The notes: generated by a model from the letters alone, not told the origin. 33,759 nucleotides of DNA from Nocardioides pini (GCF_026712185.1 NZ_JAPPUX010000009.1:1-33759); one strand, 5' to 3'; numbered from the stretch's first letter, positions 1 through 8,416 are shown. Made by a program: numbers and translations.

Positions 1-135
1 GCCCGAACCCCAGTCCTCAAACTCGTCGACGACCTCAACATCCGCATCGTCAACGCCGCCACCGGCGAACTCATCCGAGAACTCACCCTCGACCCCACCC
101 GCAACTACCAACCACTCGACCGATCCCCGAAATGA
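1..135 (+). CDS. Transposase C-terminus, IS481 type (5' truncated by window)
   Basis: An open frame enters from the left edge and ends in TGA at 133-135, giving 44 residues. The tail contains NAATGELIRELTLDPTRNYQ, the usual ending of actinobacterial IS481-family (DDE, rve-type) transposases, where a short beta-rich C-terminal segment follows the catalytic core. No catalytic residue lies within the window. The matching N-terminal start appears at 33729. If both ends come from copies of one element, the complete protein would be about 300-400 residues long, but that cannot be seen here. Confidence 0.7.
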   Translation, partial: ARTPVLKLVDDLNIRIVNAATGELIRELTLDPTRNYQPLDRSPK

Positions 136-140
136 CCAAC

Positions 141-167
141 AGCCCGGACCCCAATGGGGTCCGGGCT
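141..167 (+). terminator. Hairpin after the IS transposase
   Basis: A perfect 12-bp stem (AGCCCGGACCCC paired with GGGGTCCGGGCT) with an AAT loop begins five bases after the transposase stop. It is probably an intrinsic terminator without a clear T-tract, as is common at high GC. Confidence 0.75.
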
Positions 168-195
168 GTCCGGTATCTCTTGCGAGATCACACTG

Positions 196-268
196 CGCGC
201 CTGTAGGGATTCGAACCCCAAACCTTCTGATCCGTAGTCAGATGCTCTATCCGTTGAGCTACAGGCGC
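196..268 (-). tRNA. tRNA-Arg(ACG)
   Basis: Read on the minus strand, this folds as a standard tRNA. The acceptor is GCGCCTG with CAGGCGC. The anticodon stem is TCTGA/TCAGA around the loop CTACGGA, giving anticodon ACG, and the T-loop is TTCGAAT. It reads CGN arginine codons, probably after A34-to-inosine editing. CCA is not encoded. The IS right end lies immediately past its 3' end. Confidence 0.95.
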
Positions 269-302
269 CCGTCGTTCGCACCAGCGGCGCGAGGACCTGA
301 CG

Positions 303-308
303 AGGATA
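303..308 (-). promoter_or_regulatory. Candidate -10 box for tRNA-Arg
   Basis: The minus strand reads TATCCT, 34 bases upstream of the first base of tRNA-Arg. This fits an actinobacterial TANNNT -10 element and a short 5' leader. No convincing -35 box is visible. Confidence 0.4.
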
Positions 309-412
309 GCCGACGGCCCGGGGGTGGGCGAAATCAGGGACCGGCGACCCGGGTGGGACCTTCGCCGCACGGTCGGGACTTCCGGCCCCGGTCGCGCACC
401 CCGACGGTGCCC

Positions 413-418
413 TATCGT
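413..418 (+). promoter_or_regulatory. Candidate -10 box for the first PEPCK gene
   Basis: TATCGT lies 52 bases before the ATG at 471, which predicts a leader of about 46 bases. A purine-rich stretch (GAGAGGGAGCG, 459-469) directly before the ATG can serve as the ribosome binding site. Confidence 0.35.
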
Positions 419-470
419 GCCTAGCACCCGCACCGCGGCGAGGCACCGCCGCACGACGAGAGGGAGCGCG

Positions 471-2309
471 ATGGCAGATCTCGAGGCAGTCATGGACGAA
501 GCCGGGCTGACGAACCCCAAGGTCCGAGAGTTCGTGAAGGAGTACGCCGAGCTCACCGGCGCCGAGAACATCGAGGTGGTGAACGCCTCCGACGACGCGC
601 GTCTCCTCGAGGAGGCCGTGGCGGCAGGCGAGCTGCAGATGGCGGGCGAGGGCCGCTACTACTCCCGCAGCTACTACAAGGACACCGCGCGCTCCGAGGA
701 GCGCACGATCGTGGCGACGAACAACGAGTCGGACCGGGGCGTCTACAACAACTGGCGGCCGGCCTCGGAGATGAAGCCGATGCTCCACGACCGGATGCGC
801 GGCGCGTCCGAGGGGAAGACGATGTACGTCATCCCCTACCTGATGTCGCCGCCAGGCAACGTGCTCGCCCCGTGGGCCGCCGGCGTCGAGCTCACCGACA
901 CGCGCACGGTCGTCCTCCACATGATCCGCATGGCCCGCGTCGGCGTGCAGTTCGTCAACGACCTCGAGGACCCCGACTCGTTCGTCCGGGCGGTCCACGT
1001 CACCGGCGACCTCGAGCACCTCGGCCAGGGCACGGCCGACGACCAGCGCTACTTCGTCACGGTCGCCGACGAGCGCACCATCTTGCACTTCGGGTCGTCG
1101 TACGGCGGCAACGCGCTGCTCGGCAAGATCGCGCACGGCCTGCGGCAGGGCGCGTACGACGGCTGGGCCAGCAGGAAGTTCCTCGCCGAGCAGTACATGC
1201 TCATCGGCATCCACGACAAGGAGACGGGGCGCACCTACCACGTGTGCGGCGGCTTCCCGAGCGCCTCGGGCAAGACCAACCTCGCGATGATGGCGGCCCC
1301 CGACGCGCTCGGCGACCGCTACCACGTGTCGTTCTACGGCGACGACATCGCGTGGCTGTGGGTCGACGAGGAGTCCGGCCGGCTCATGGGCATGAACCCC
1401 GAGTACGGCGTCTTCGGCGTCGCGAAGGACACCAACGAGCGGACCAACCCCAACGCCCTGTACTCCATCGGCGAGGGCTCGCAGGCGATCTTCACCAACG
1501 TCGCCTACAACCCCGGCACGGGCGAGGTGTGGTGGGAGGGCAAGACCCCGAAGCCGCCGACCGACGTGCGCGGCTGGCTCGACTGGACCGGCTCCCCGCT
1601 CGCCGACCGCAAGGACAACGACACCGCGGCCTGGGCCCACCCGAACAGCCGCTTCACGACCACGCTCGCCAACGTGCCCAACATCGCGCCCGACTACGAC
1701 GCGGCCGCCGGCGTGCCCATCGACGCCATCATCTTCGGCGGCCGCACCAGCGACCGCGAGCCGCTGATCCGGGCGATCACCGACCTGGCCGAGGGGGTCT
1801 ACGACGGCCTGACGCTGGGGGCCGAGGCCACCTTCGCCGCCGAGGGAGTCGACGGCCAGCTGCGCTACGACCCGATGTCCAACCGCCCCTTCATGGCCTA
1901 CGGCGAGGGCGACTACGCACGGCACTACCTCGACGTCGTCGGGGCGGCGAAGGACCAGCCGATCTTCGCGCACGTCAACTGGTTCCAGAAGGACCCGGAC
2001 GACGGCCACTTCCTGTGGCCCGGCTACCGCGACAACCTGCGCCCGCTCCTGTGGCTGCTGCAGCTGCGGAACGGCGAGGTCGAGGGACGGCGCACCGCCG
2101 TCGGCATCCTGCCGACCGAGGAGGAGCTCGACCTCTCCGGCATGGACGTCCCGGCCGCCGACCTCGAGCGGATCCTGTCCATCGACAAGGAGCGGTGGCA
2201 GCAGGAGATGGGCTTCCGCGAGGAGCACCTGTCCCAGTTCGACCGGATGCCGGAGGAGATCTGGGAGGCGCACCGCCGAGTCGCCGCCGACCTCGACGCC
2301 ACGGACTGA
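471..2309 (+). CDS. pckG: Phosphoenolpyruvate carboxykinase (GTP), divergent paralog 1
   Basis: This 612-residue protein has the length and motifs of GTP-dependent PEP carboxykinase, which converts oxaloacetate plus GTP to PEP, CO2 and GDP in gluconeogenesis. Visible signatures are the phosphate loop FPSASGKTNLAM, the metal-binding YGDDIAW, the NPEYGVFGV segment with TNERTNPNA, and the nucleotide-pocket region NWFQKD-FLWPGYRDN. Two residues differ from the canonical enzyme. The hyper-reactive P-loop cysteine (C288 in the human enzyme) is Ser266, and the guanine-stacking F530 equivalent is Tyr519. The start at 471 follows a purine-rich ribosome site; an upstream in-frame ATG at 324 would add an unlikely Arg-rich tail. 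A second, canonical copy lies at 6531. Enzyme family is secure. Whether this copy is a gluconeogenic enzyme, an anaplerotic enzyme or a kinetic variant is unknown. Confidence 0.92.
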   Translation: MADLEAVMDEAGLTNPKVREFVKEYAELTGAENIEVVNASDDARLLEEAVAAGELQMAGEGRYYSRSYYKDTARSEERTIVATNNESDRGVYNNWRPASEMKPMLHDRMRGASEGKTMYVIPYLMSPPGNVLAPWAAGVELTDTRTVVLHMIRMARVGVQFVNDLEDPDSFVRAVHVTGDLEHLGQGTADDQRYFVTVADERTILHFGSSYGGNALLGKIAHGLRQGAYDGWASRKFLAEQYMLIGIHDKETGRTYHVCGGFPSASGKTNLAMMAAPDALGDRYHVSFYGDDIAWLWVDEESGRLMGMNPEYGVFGVAKDTNERTNPNALYSIGEGSQAIFTNVAYNPGTGEVWWEGKTPKPPTDVRGWLDWTGSPLADRKDNDTAAWAHPNSRFTTTLANVPNIAPDYDAAAGVPIDAIIFGGRTSDREPLIRAITDLAEGVYDGLTLGAEATFAAEGVDGQLRYDPMSNRPFMAYGEGDYARHYLDVVGAAKDQPIFAHVNWFQKDPDDGHFLWPGYRDNLRPLLWLLQLRNGEVEGRRTAVGILPTEEELDLSGMDVPAADLERILSIDKERWQQEMGFREEHLSQFDRMPEEIWEAHRRVAADLDATD

Positions 2310-2333
2310 CCCTCACGACGTCGCACGCGCCAC

Positions 2334-2339
2334 TAGGGT
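2334..2339 (+). promoter_or_regulatory. Candidate leaderless promoter -10 (TAGGGT)
   Basis: TAGGGT ends six bases before the GTG at 2346, so a normal start point would fall on or next to the start codon. No Shine-Dalgarno sequence precedes that GTG. This fits a leaderless transcript for the GGDEF-EAL gene, starting within the 36-base gap after the PEPCK stop. Confidence 0.45.
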
Positions 2340-2345
2340 GGTGAC

Positions 2346-4601
2346 GTGCGACGTCGTGTCTCGGGGACCGCTGCGCCGGGGTCCTCCTCCCCCTCCGACC
2401 TCAGGCGAGGCGGCCCTGCCCTGGCGGTGCCCTTCGGCATCGTGGCCGCGCTCGGGCTGGTGACCGTGCTGCTGCCGCCCTACAGCAGTCCCTGGTGGGT
2501 GGCCGGCCTCGCGGCGGTCATGCTGGCGCTGGTCGTCGCGCTCTACGTCGCGAGCCGCCGCCGGCCGGAGCGCTCCTGGCTCGACCCGATGCCCGCCTAC
2601 CTGCTCTTCCCGTACGCCGCCCTGGTCAACGACGCCGCCGGTGCGGGCAGCGGCGGCTCGTCGTCGGGGATGACGGTCCTGATCCTCATCCCGATCCTCT
2701 GGATCGCGATCACCGGCACCCGCCACCAGCTCTGGATCGCGAGCGGCCTGGCCGTCGCCACCCTCGTCGCGCCCGTGCTGCTCATAGGACCGCCCGAGTA
2801 CACGCTCGGCGACTGGCGCCGGGCGCTCATGTGGGGCGCCGTGGCGCTGATCATCGCGCCCGTCCTGCAGCGGATCGTGCGCGACCTGGAGCGGCAGAGC
2901 CGCCGGGCCCGCGTCTCCAACGAGCGGGTGGAGAAGCTGTTCGACGACGCCCCGCACGGCGTGGCCCTCCTCGACCCCTCCGGCTCGATCATCCGCGTCA
3001 ACATCTCGATGGCCGTCCTGGTGGGCCTCGACCCGCCCGACATGGTGGGCCACCGGCTCGCCGACTTCGAGACACCGGGCGAGACCCGGATCGAGGACCA
3101 CCTCGGCCGGCTGATGCTCTACCGCGGCGAGTCCCTGCAGTCGGAGTGCAACTTCCGCGACTCCGGCGGCAACGACGTCCACGTGTCCTTGAGCAGCACC
3201 GTCGTGGGCGACGCGCAGATGGGCGAGATCATCATGGTCAACGTCGTCGACATCTCCGACCGCCGGCGCTACCTCGACCGCCTAGCCCACCTCGCGGACC
3301 ACGACGTCCTCACCGGTCTGGCCAACCGTCGCCGCTTCGAGAGCGAGCTCGACCGGCACCTCGACCGCTGCCGGCGCCATGGTCCCACCGGTGCGCTGCT
3401 CCTGCTCGACCTCGACAACTTCAAGCAGGTCAACGACACGCTCGGGCACAACGCCGGCGACCAGCTCCTCGTCACGATCGCCGGGCTGCTGCGTCGCTCG
3501 ATCCGCAGCACCGACGTCGTCGCCCGGCTCGGCGGCGACGAGTTCGCCGTCCTGCTCACCGACTGCGAGCAGTCCGACGCCGCGCGCGTCGCCGAGCTCG
3601 TCGTCGAGCGGATCGCCACCCACGCCGCCACCCTCGACGGGGTCGCCCGGCGCGTGACGGCGAGCGTGGGGGCGGTGACGTTCCGGGCCGCAGCCGAGCA
3701 CGCCGCCGACGTCCTCGCCCTCGCCGACATGACGATGTACGACGCGAAGGAGGCCGGGCGCAACCAGGTGGTCGTGCTGTCCGAGGGCGACGAGCGCGGT
3801 CCCCGGACCGCCGCGCGCCTGCAGTGGCAGAGCCGCATCGAGGCGGCGCTCGCCGAGGACCGCTTCGAGCTCCACCTGCAGCCCATCATGGACATCGGCA
3901 CCGGCCGGATCAGCTCGGCCGAGGTGCTCCTGCGGCTGCGCGACGAGGGTGAGCTCGTCCCGCCGTCCCGGTTCGTCTACATCGCCGAGCGCGTCGGCCT
4001 GATGCCGCAGGTCGACGCGTGGGTCGTCGACAAGAGCCTCGAGCTGCTCGCCCGGATGCGCCGCGACCACGACCCGTCGTTCGAGTTCGAGGTCAACCTG
4101 TCGGGCCACTCCATCGGCAACCCCGACATCGAGCGGGCGATCGTCGACTCGCTCACGACCCACGGCGTCGACCCGTCGGCGCTCATCCTGGAGATCACCG
4201 AGACCGCCGCGGTCGCCGACGTCGCGCTCGCCCGGACCTTCGCCGGGCGGATGACCGAGCTCGGCTGCGCCTTCGCGCTCGACGACTTCGGCGCGGGGTT
4301 CGGCTCGTTCTACTACCTCAAGCACCTGTTCTTCGACTACGTGAAGATCGACGGGGAGTTCGTGGCCCACGTGCACGAGTCGGCCGTCGACCGCACGATC
4401 ATGCGCTCGATCGTCGGGATCGCCCGCGACCTCGGCAAGCGGACGGTCGCCGAGTTCGTCTCCGAGCCGGAGATCCTCGAGGTGTGCCGCGAGGAAGGCG
4501 TCGACTTCGCCCAGGGCTACCTCATCGGCAAGCCCGTGCCCTTCGACCAGTTCGTCCTCGAGTTCATGCCATCCGCCATCGGATCGGCCCCGAACGAGTG
4601 A
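2346..4601 (+). CDS. Membrane PAS-GGDEF-EAL protein (cyclic di-GMP turnover)
   Basis: This 751-residue protein has about five to six N-terminal membrane segments (roughly residues 25-185), a PAS domain (about 195-305), a GGDEF domain (about 310-475) and an EAL domain (about 490-740). The GGDEF signature is intact (GGDEF at 396-400), with an upstream RSTD at 387-390 that matches the product-inhibition I-site. In the EAL domain the signature reads EVLLR from E526, keeping the ExLxR pattern, and DDFGAGFGS starts at 646. The downstream lysine (VKIDGEF) and QGY are also present, so both diguanylate cyclase and phosphodiesterase activities look possible. The PAS domain could sense a ligand or redox state. 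It starts with GTG directly after a TAGGGT box and is followed 51 bases later by a membrane glycosyltransferase, which suggests control of a surface polymer. Confidence 0.9.
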   Translation: MRRRVSGTAAPGSSSPSDLRRGGPALAVPFGIVAALGLVTVLLPPYSSPWWVAGLAAVMLALVVALYVASRRRPERSWLDPMPAYLLFPYAALVNDAAGAGSGGSSSGMTVLILIPILWIAITGTRHQLWIASGLAVATLVAPVLLIGPPEYTLGDWRRALMWGAVALIIAPVLQRIVRDLERQSRRARVSNERVEKLFDDAPHGVALLDPSGSIIRVNISMAVLVGLDPPDMVGHRLADFETPGETRIEDHLGRLMLYRGESLQSECNFRDSGGNDVHVSLSSTVVGDAQMGEIIMVNVVDISDRRRYLDRLAHLADHDVLTGLANRRRFESELDRHLDRCRRHGPTGALLLLDLDNFKQVNDTLGHNAGDQLLVTIAGLLRRSIRSTDVVARLGGDEFAVLLTDCEQSDAARVAELVVERIATHAATLDGVARRVTASVGAVTFRAAAEHAADVLALADMTMYDAKEAGRNQVVVLSEGDERGPRTAARLQWQSRIEAALAEDRFELHLQPIMDIGTGRISSAEVLLRLRDEGELVPPSRFVYIAERVGLMPQVDAWVVDKSLELLARMRRDHDPSFEFEVNLSGHSIGNPDIERAIVDSLTTHGVDPSALILEITETAAVADVALARTFAGRMTELGCAFALDDFGAGFGSFYYLKHLFFDYVKIDGEFVAHVHESAVDRTIMRSIVGIARDLGKRTVAEFVSEPEILEVCREEGVDFAQGYLIGKPVPFDQFVLEFMPSAIGSAPNE

Positions 4602-4652
4602 ACGGCGCCTGGCGTGTGAGCGCTCGCCGGTAGACAAGGAGATCTCGGACAG

Positions 4653-6089
4653 ATGCAGTGGCTTCAACGGTCGGTGGGCCTCGCGATCATCGGCTCGGCA
4701 ACGCTGGGAGCGGCCGCCCTGTGGGTGGCGGTCGCGTCAGGTGACCCCGAGACGGGCGACGCCCCCGACGAGGGCCTGCTGTTCGGGATCTGGCAGGTCT
4801 TCTACGACACCGACATGCCGGAGCCGCGCGTGCTGCTGGCCGCCGTGGGCGTCGCCCTGCTGCTGGCGGCCGGTGTCGCCGGCATCGAGCGGCGGCTCCT
4901 CACCCGCGCGCGTCGCAGCGAGGACGGCAACCGGATGCCCCTCGCGCCCAAGCTCGTGATGACCGAGACCCGCGGGGAGTACGCCGGCCCGGTGACGATC
5001 ACCGTCCTGATCCCGGCGCACAACGAGGAGGGCTGCATCGCCGAGACCCTGGCCTCGCTGCAGTCGCAGTCGCTGCCACCCGCGCGGATCGTGGTCGTCG
5101 CGGACAACTGCACCGACGGGACGGTCGGGCTCGCCCGCGCGGCCGGTGTCGACGTCTTCGAGACCGTCGACAACACGCACAAGAAGGCCGGCGGCCTGAA
5201 CCAGGCGCTCGCCCAGGTCCTCCCCGGCCAGGGTGACAACGATTGCGTGATGATCATGGACGCCGACACGACGCTCGACGCGGGCTTCCTCGAGGGCGCT
5301 GCCCAGCGGCTCACCAACGACCGCGCGCTGATGGCCGTCGGAGGTCTCTTCTACGGCGAGGACGGCTTCGGCCTGATCGGCCAGTTCCAGCGCAACGAGT
5401 ACACCCGCTACCAGCGCGACCTGCGCCGCCGCCGCGGCCGGGTGTTCGTCCTGACCGGCACCGCGTCGGTGTTCCGCCCGCGAGCGCTGCGCGCGGTGGC
5501 CGAGGAGCGCGGCAAGATCCTGCCCGGCGTGCCCGGTGACGTCTACGACACGGTGGCCCTGACCGAGGACAACGAGCTGACGATCGCGCTCAAGACGCTG
5601 GGCGCGCTGATGATCTCGCCCAGCGAGTGCACGGTGGTCACCGAGGTGATGCCGAACTGGCGCGGCCTGTGGGCGCAGCGGCTGCGCTGGCAGCGGGGCG
5701 CGCTGGAGAACCTCGGCGCCTACGGCCTCCGGCCGCAGACCTTCCGCTACTGGATGCAGCAGCTGGGCATCGGCTACGGCGTCATCGCGCTCGGTGCCTA
5801 CCTGCTCCTCATCATCCTGATGATCCTCGCCACCTCGAACTGGGTGTGGTTCCCGTTCTGGATCGGCATCGGTCTCGTCTTCACCCTCGAGCGGGTCGTG
5901 ACCGTGTGGCGCGGCGGGTGGAAGGCGCGCCTGCTCGGACTCTCGCTGTTCCCGGAGCTCTTCTACGCGATGTTCCTCAACGTGGTCTACCTCAAGGGCA
6001 TCTGGGACCTCTCCCTGGCCAAGCAGGCGGACTGGAAGCACGTCGTCCAGACCGGCTCCTCGGGCCCCGGCTCACGGGCGGAGGGCTGA
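4653..6089 (+). CDS. Processive membrane glycosyltransferase, family 2
   Basis: This 478-residue protein has two N-terminal membrane segments (about 7-26 and 52-72), a cytosolic GT-A domain, and three to four hydrophobic C-terminal segments (about 365-455). The catalytic signatures of processive GT2 enzymes are present: PAHNEE near the start of the domain, DAD at 203-205 for metal and sugar-nucleotide binding, TED with acidic residues 305-306, and QRLRW at 342-346. This is the layout of cellulose, hyaluronan and poly-N-acetylglucosamine synthases; the substrate cannot be told. No PilZ domain is visible, so any control by c-di-GMP would be indirect. AAGGAG at 4636-4641 sits 11 bases before the ATG. 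The gene shares a probable transcript with the next small gene, which starts one base after its stop. Confidence 0.88.
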   Translation: MQWLQRSVGLAIIGSATLGAAALWVAVASGDPETGDAPDEGLLFGIWQVFYDTDMPEPRVLLAAVGVALLLAAGVAGIERRLLTRARRSEDGNRMPLAPKLVMTETRGEYAGPVTITVLIPAHNEEGCIAETLASLQSQSLPPARIVVVADNCTDGTVGLARAAGVDVFETVDNTHKKAGGLNQALAQVLPGQGDNDCVMIMDADTTLDAGFLEGAAQRLTNDRALMAVGGLFYGEDGFGLIGQFQRNEYTRYQRDLRRRRGRVFVLTGTASVFRPRALRAVAEERGKILPGVPGDVYDTVALTEDNELTIALKTLGALMISPSECTVVTEVMPNWRGLWAQRLRWQRGALENLGAYGLRPQTFRYWMQQLGIGYGVIALGAYLLLIILMILATSNWVWFPFWIGIGLVFTLERVVTVWRGGWKARLLGLSLFPELFYAMFLNVVYLKGIWDLSLAKQADWKHVVQTGSSGPGSRAEG

Positions 6090-6090
6090 C

Positions 6091-6402
6091 ATGACGATCC
6101 CGACCTCGATCCCCACCGACATCGCCACCGCCGTCGTGCCGATGGGCGTGCTGCTCCCCGACAGCATCCTGCGCAACGACTTCATCGCCGTGCTGGCCGC
6201 GTTCGTCGCCATCAACACGATCGTCTACGTCACGCTCGCGGTGGCCAAGATCCTGCCGAAGTTCTACCTGCGCGACTGGCTCGCCGCGAGCAACCGGCGC
6301 GCCGAGACCCGCAGCATCCACCCCGACGCGGAGGTGGGCGGACCGACCGGCGGCACGCTCAAGGACCGTCTCGCCCAGCCACACCGGCGTACGCGGAAGT
6401 AG
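6091..6402 (+). CDS. Small membrane protein, partner of the glycosyltransferase
   Basis: A 103-residue protein with one clear hydrophobic segment (about residues 32-54, IAVLAAFVAINTIVYVTLAV), then a basic amphipathic stretch (KILPKFYLRDW) and a polar Arg-rich tail. I do not recognise a named family. The ATG follows the glycosyltransferase TGA by one base, so the two are almost certainly translated from one message. By analogy with small subunits of other polysaccharide synthases it may stabilise or anchor the synthase. That role is inference from position only. Confidence 0.7.
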   Translation: MTIPTSIPTDIATAVVPMGVLLPDSILRNDFIAVLAAFVAINTIVYVTLAVAKILPKFYLRDWLAASNRRAETRSIHPDAEVGGPTGGTLKDRLAQPHRRTRK

Positions 6403-6530
6403 CGAGACCCAGGTCACAGGTCTGTGATCGATCCAATATGTGCGCCGATTCACGAGCGTTAACGTCCGCGACAAGTCGCCGACAACGAGGCCGCGCGAAC
6501 CACCCGCGACGCAAGCTGTGAGGAACCGGC
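6403..6530 (+). promoter_or_regulatory. Upstream region of the second PEPCK gene
   Basis: This AT-richer gap holds an inverted repeat TCACAGGTCTGTGA (6414-6427) and a CGTTAACG palindrome near 6455. GAGGAA lies just before the ATG at 6531. The inverted repeat has CRP-like half sites but in the everted order, so calling it a CRP site would be a guess. Confidence 0.35.
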
Positions 6531-8366
6531 ATGACCGCAACCATCGACACCCAGACGACGCCACCGACCACGCACGCAGGCATTCTCGCCTGGGTCACGG
6601 AGGTCGCCGAGCTGACCCAGCCCGACGCCATCCACTGGTGCACCGGCTCCGACGAGGAGTGGGCGCAGCTCACCGCGTCCCTCGAGGCGACGGGCACGTT
6701 CACCCGGCTGAACGCCGACCGGATGCCCAACTCGTTCCACGCGGCCTCCGACCCCACGGACGTGGCGCGGGTCGAGGACCGCACCTACATCTGCTCGGTC
6801 GACGAGCGTGACGCCGGGCCCACCAACAACTGGATGGACCCCGAGCAGATGAAGGACCTCATGCGCGGGCTCTACGCCGGCTGCATGCGGGGTCGCACGA
6901 TGTACGTCATCCCCTTCGTCATGGGTCACCTCGACGCCGAGCACCCGATGTTCGGCATCGAGGTCACCGACTCGGCCTACGTCACCGTCTCCATGCGCGT
7001 CATGGCTCGCATGGGCACCGACGTGCTGCGCCGGATCGAGGAGCTCGAGACCGCGGGCGAGTCCCCGCAGTGGGTCCCCGCGCTGCACTCGGTCGGCATG
7101 CCGCTCGAGCCCGGCCAGGCCGACGTCGCGTGGCCGTGCAACGACACCAAGTACATCGTCCAGTTCCCCGAGGAGCGGATGATCTGGAGCTTCGGCTCCG
7201 GCTACGGCGGCAACGCCCTGCTCGGCAAGAAGTGCTACGCCCTGCGCATCGCGTCGGTGATGGCGCGCGACGAGGGCTGGCTCGCCGAGCACATGCTCAT
7301 CCTCAAGCTCACCTCCCCGCAGGGCGTCACCAAGTACGTCGCCGCGGCCTTCCCGAGCGCGTGCGGCAAGACCAACCTGGCCATGCTCAAGCCGACCATC
7401 CCGGGCTGGACGGTCGAGGCGATCGGCGACGACATCGCCTGGATGCGCATCGGCGAGGACGGTCGCCTGTGGGCGGTCAACCCGGAGTTCGGCTTCTTCG
7501 GCGTCGCCCCGGGCACCAACGAGCACACCAACCCGCACGCGATGGAGACCATCCGCAAGGGCAACTCGGTCTTCACCAACGTCGCCCTGACCCCCGACGG
7601 CGACGTCTGGTGGGAGGGCCTGGAGAACACCCCGGCCGAGGCGACGAGCTGGAAGGGCGAGCCGTGGACGCCCGACTCCGGCGAGCTGTCCAGTCACGCC
7701 AACAGCCGCTACTGCACCCCGATCAAGCAGTGCTCGATCCTCGCCGACGAGTACGACGACCCGCGCGGCGTGCCGATCGACGCGATCCTCTTCGGCGGCC
7801 GACGCAAGACCACCATCCCGCTGGTGACCGAGGCGCGCGACTGGAACCACGGCACGTTCATGGGCGCGACGCTCTCCTCGGAGACCACCGCCGCCGCGGT
7901 CGGCGCCGTGGGCGTCGTCCGTCGCGACCCGATGGCGATGCTGCCGTTCATCGGCTACAACGCCGGCGACTACTTCGGCCACTGGGTGGGGATCGGCAAG
8001 GACAACGACGCCGCCAAGCTGCCGAAGATCTTCTACGTCAACTGGTTCCGACGTGGCGACGACGGCGACTTCCTGTGGCCCGGCTTCGGCGAGAACAGCC
8101 GTGTCCTCAAGTGGGTCATCGAGCGCATCGACGGACAGGCGGCCGCGGTCGAGACCCCGATCGGCCACGTGCCCGCGCCCGGCTCGCTCGACATCGACGG
8201 CCTCGACGTCACGGAGGAGCAGCTCGCGCAGGCCCTCGCGGTCGACGCGGACGAGTGGAGGGCCGAGCTGCCGCAGATCCAGGAGTGGTTCGAGAAGTTC
8301 GGCGACGACCTCCCCGCCGTCCTCTGGAGCGAGCTCGACACGCTCAAGGCGCGCCTCGACGCCTGA
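6531..8366 (+). CDS. pckG: Phosphoenolpyruvate carboxykinase (GTP), canonical paralog 2
   Basis: This 611-residue protein is a canonical GTP-dependent PEP carboxykinase, catalysing the reversible conversion of oxaloacetate and GTP to PEP, CO2 and GDP. The P-loop FPSACGKTNLAM keeps the reactive cysteine at position 278. IGDDIAW, NPEFGFFGVAPGTNEHTNP and the nucleotide pocket NWFRRG-FLWPGFGEN, with all three stacking phenylalanines and the asparagine, are intact. It shares fold and motifs with the copy at 471 but is clearly a different subfamily, so the pair is an old paralogy and not a recent duplication. It has its own upstream region with an inverted repeat and is closed by a strong hairpin at 8383, so it is probably monocistronic. 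This is the better candidate for the main gluconeogenic enzyme. Confidence 0.97.
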   Translation: MTATIDTQTTPPTTHAGILAWVTEVAELTQPDAIHWCTGSDEEWAQLTASLEATGTFTRLNADRMPNSFHAASDPTDVARVEDRTYICSVDERDAGPTNNWMDPEQMKDLMRGLYAGCMRGRTMYVIPFVMGHLDAEHPMFGIEVTDSAYVTVSMRVMARMGTDVLRRIEELETAGESPQWVPALHSVGMPLEPGQADVAWPCNDTKYIVQFPEERMIWSFGSGYGGNALLGKKCYALRIASVMARDEGWLAEHMLILKLTSPQGVTKYVAAAFPSACGKTNLAMLKPTIPGWTVEAIGDDIAWMRIGEDGRLWAVNPEFGFFGVAPGTNEHTNPHAMETIRKGNSVFTNVALTPDGDVWWEGLENTPAEATSWKGEPWTPDSGELSSHANSRYCTPIKQCSILADEYDDPRGVPIDAILFGGRRKTTIPLVTEARDWNHGTFMGATLSSETTAAAVGAVGVVRRDPMAMLPFIGYNAGDYFGHWVGIGKDNDAAKLPKIFYVNWFRRGDDGDFLWPGFGENSRVLKWVIERIDGQAAAVETPIGHVPAPGSLDIDGLDVTEEQLAQALAVDADEWRAELPQIQEWFEKFGDDLPAVLWSELDTLKARLDA

Positions 8367-8382
8367 GGCGACGACACCACGC

Positions 8383-8416
8383 CGACCCGCCGTCCGGAGT
8401 TCCGGGCGGCGGGTCG
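8383..8416 (+). terminator. Intrinsic terminator hairpin after pckG
   Basis: A perfect 10-bp stem, CGACCCGCCG against CGGCGGGTCG, with a 14-base loop that has further pairing potential. It starts 17 bases after the PEPCK stop. Confidence 0.75.

Larger units (their letters stand above)
1..189 (+). mobile_element. Right end of an IS481-type insertion sequence
   Basis: The first 189 bases hold the end of a transposase gene, a terminator-like hairpin and a terminal inverted repeat at 168-189. Reverse-complemented, the repeat matches 33665-33686 at 19 of 22 positions, so both window ends belong to the same or a very close element in the same orientation. The repeat stops seven bases before the 3' end of tRNA-Arg. 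The exact outer boundary could lie a few bases beyond 189. The family call rests on the C-terminal transposase sequence and on the N-terminal residues at the other window end. Confidence 0.7.

Noticed and set aside
105..2273. A 722-codon open frame on the minus strand across the first PEPCK gene
   Set aside because: It is antisense to a complete enzyme gene, is extremely rich in Val/Gly/Arg/His as expected for a shadow frame in GC-rich DNA, and matches no family.
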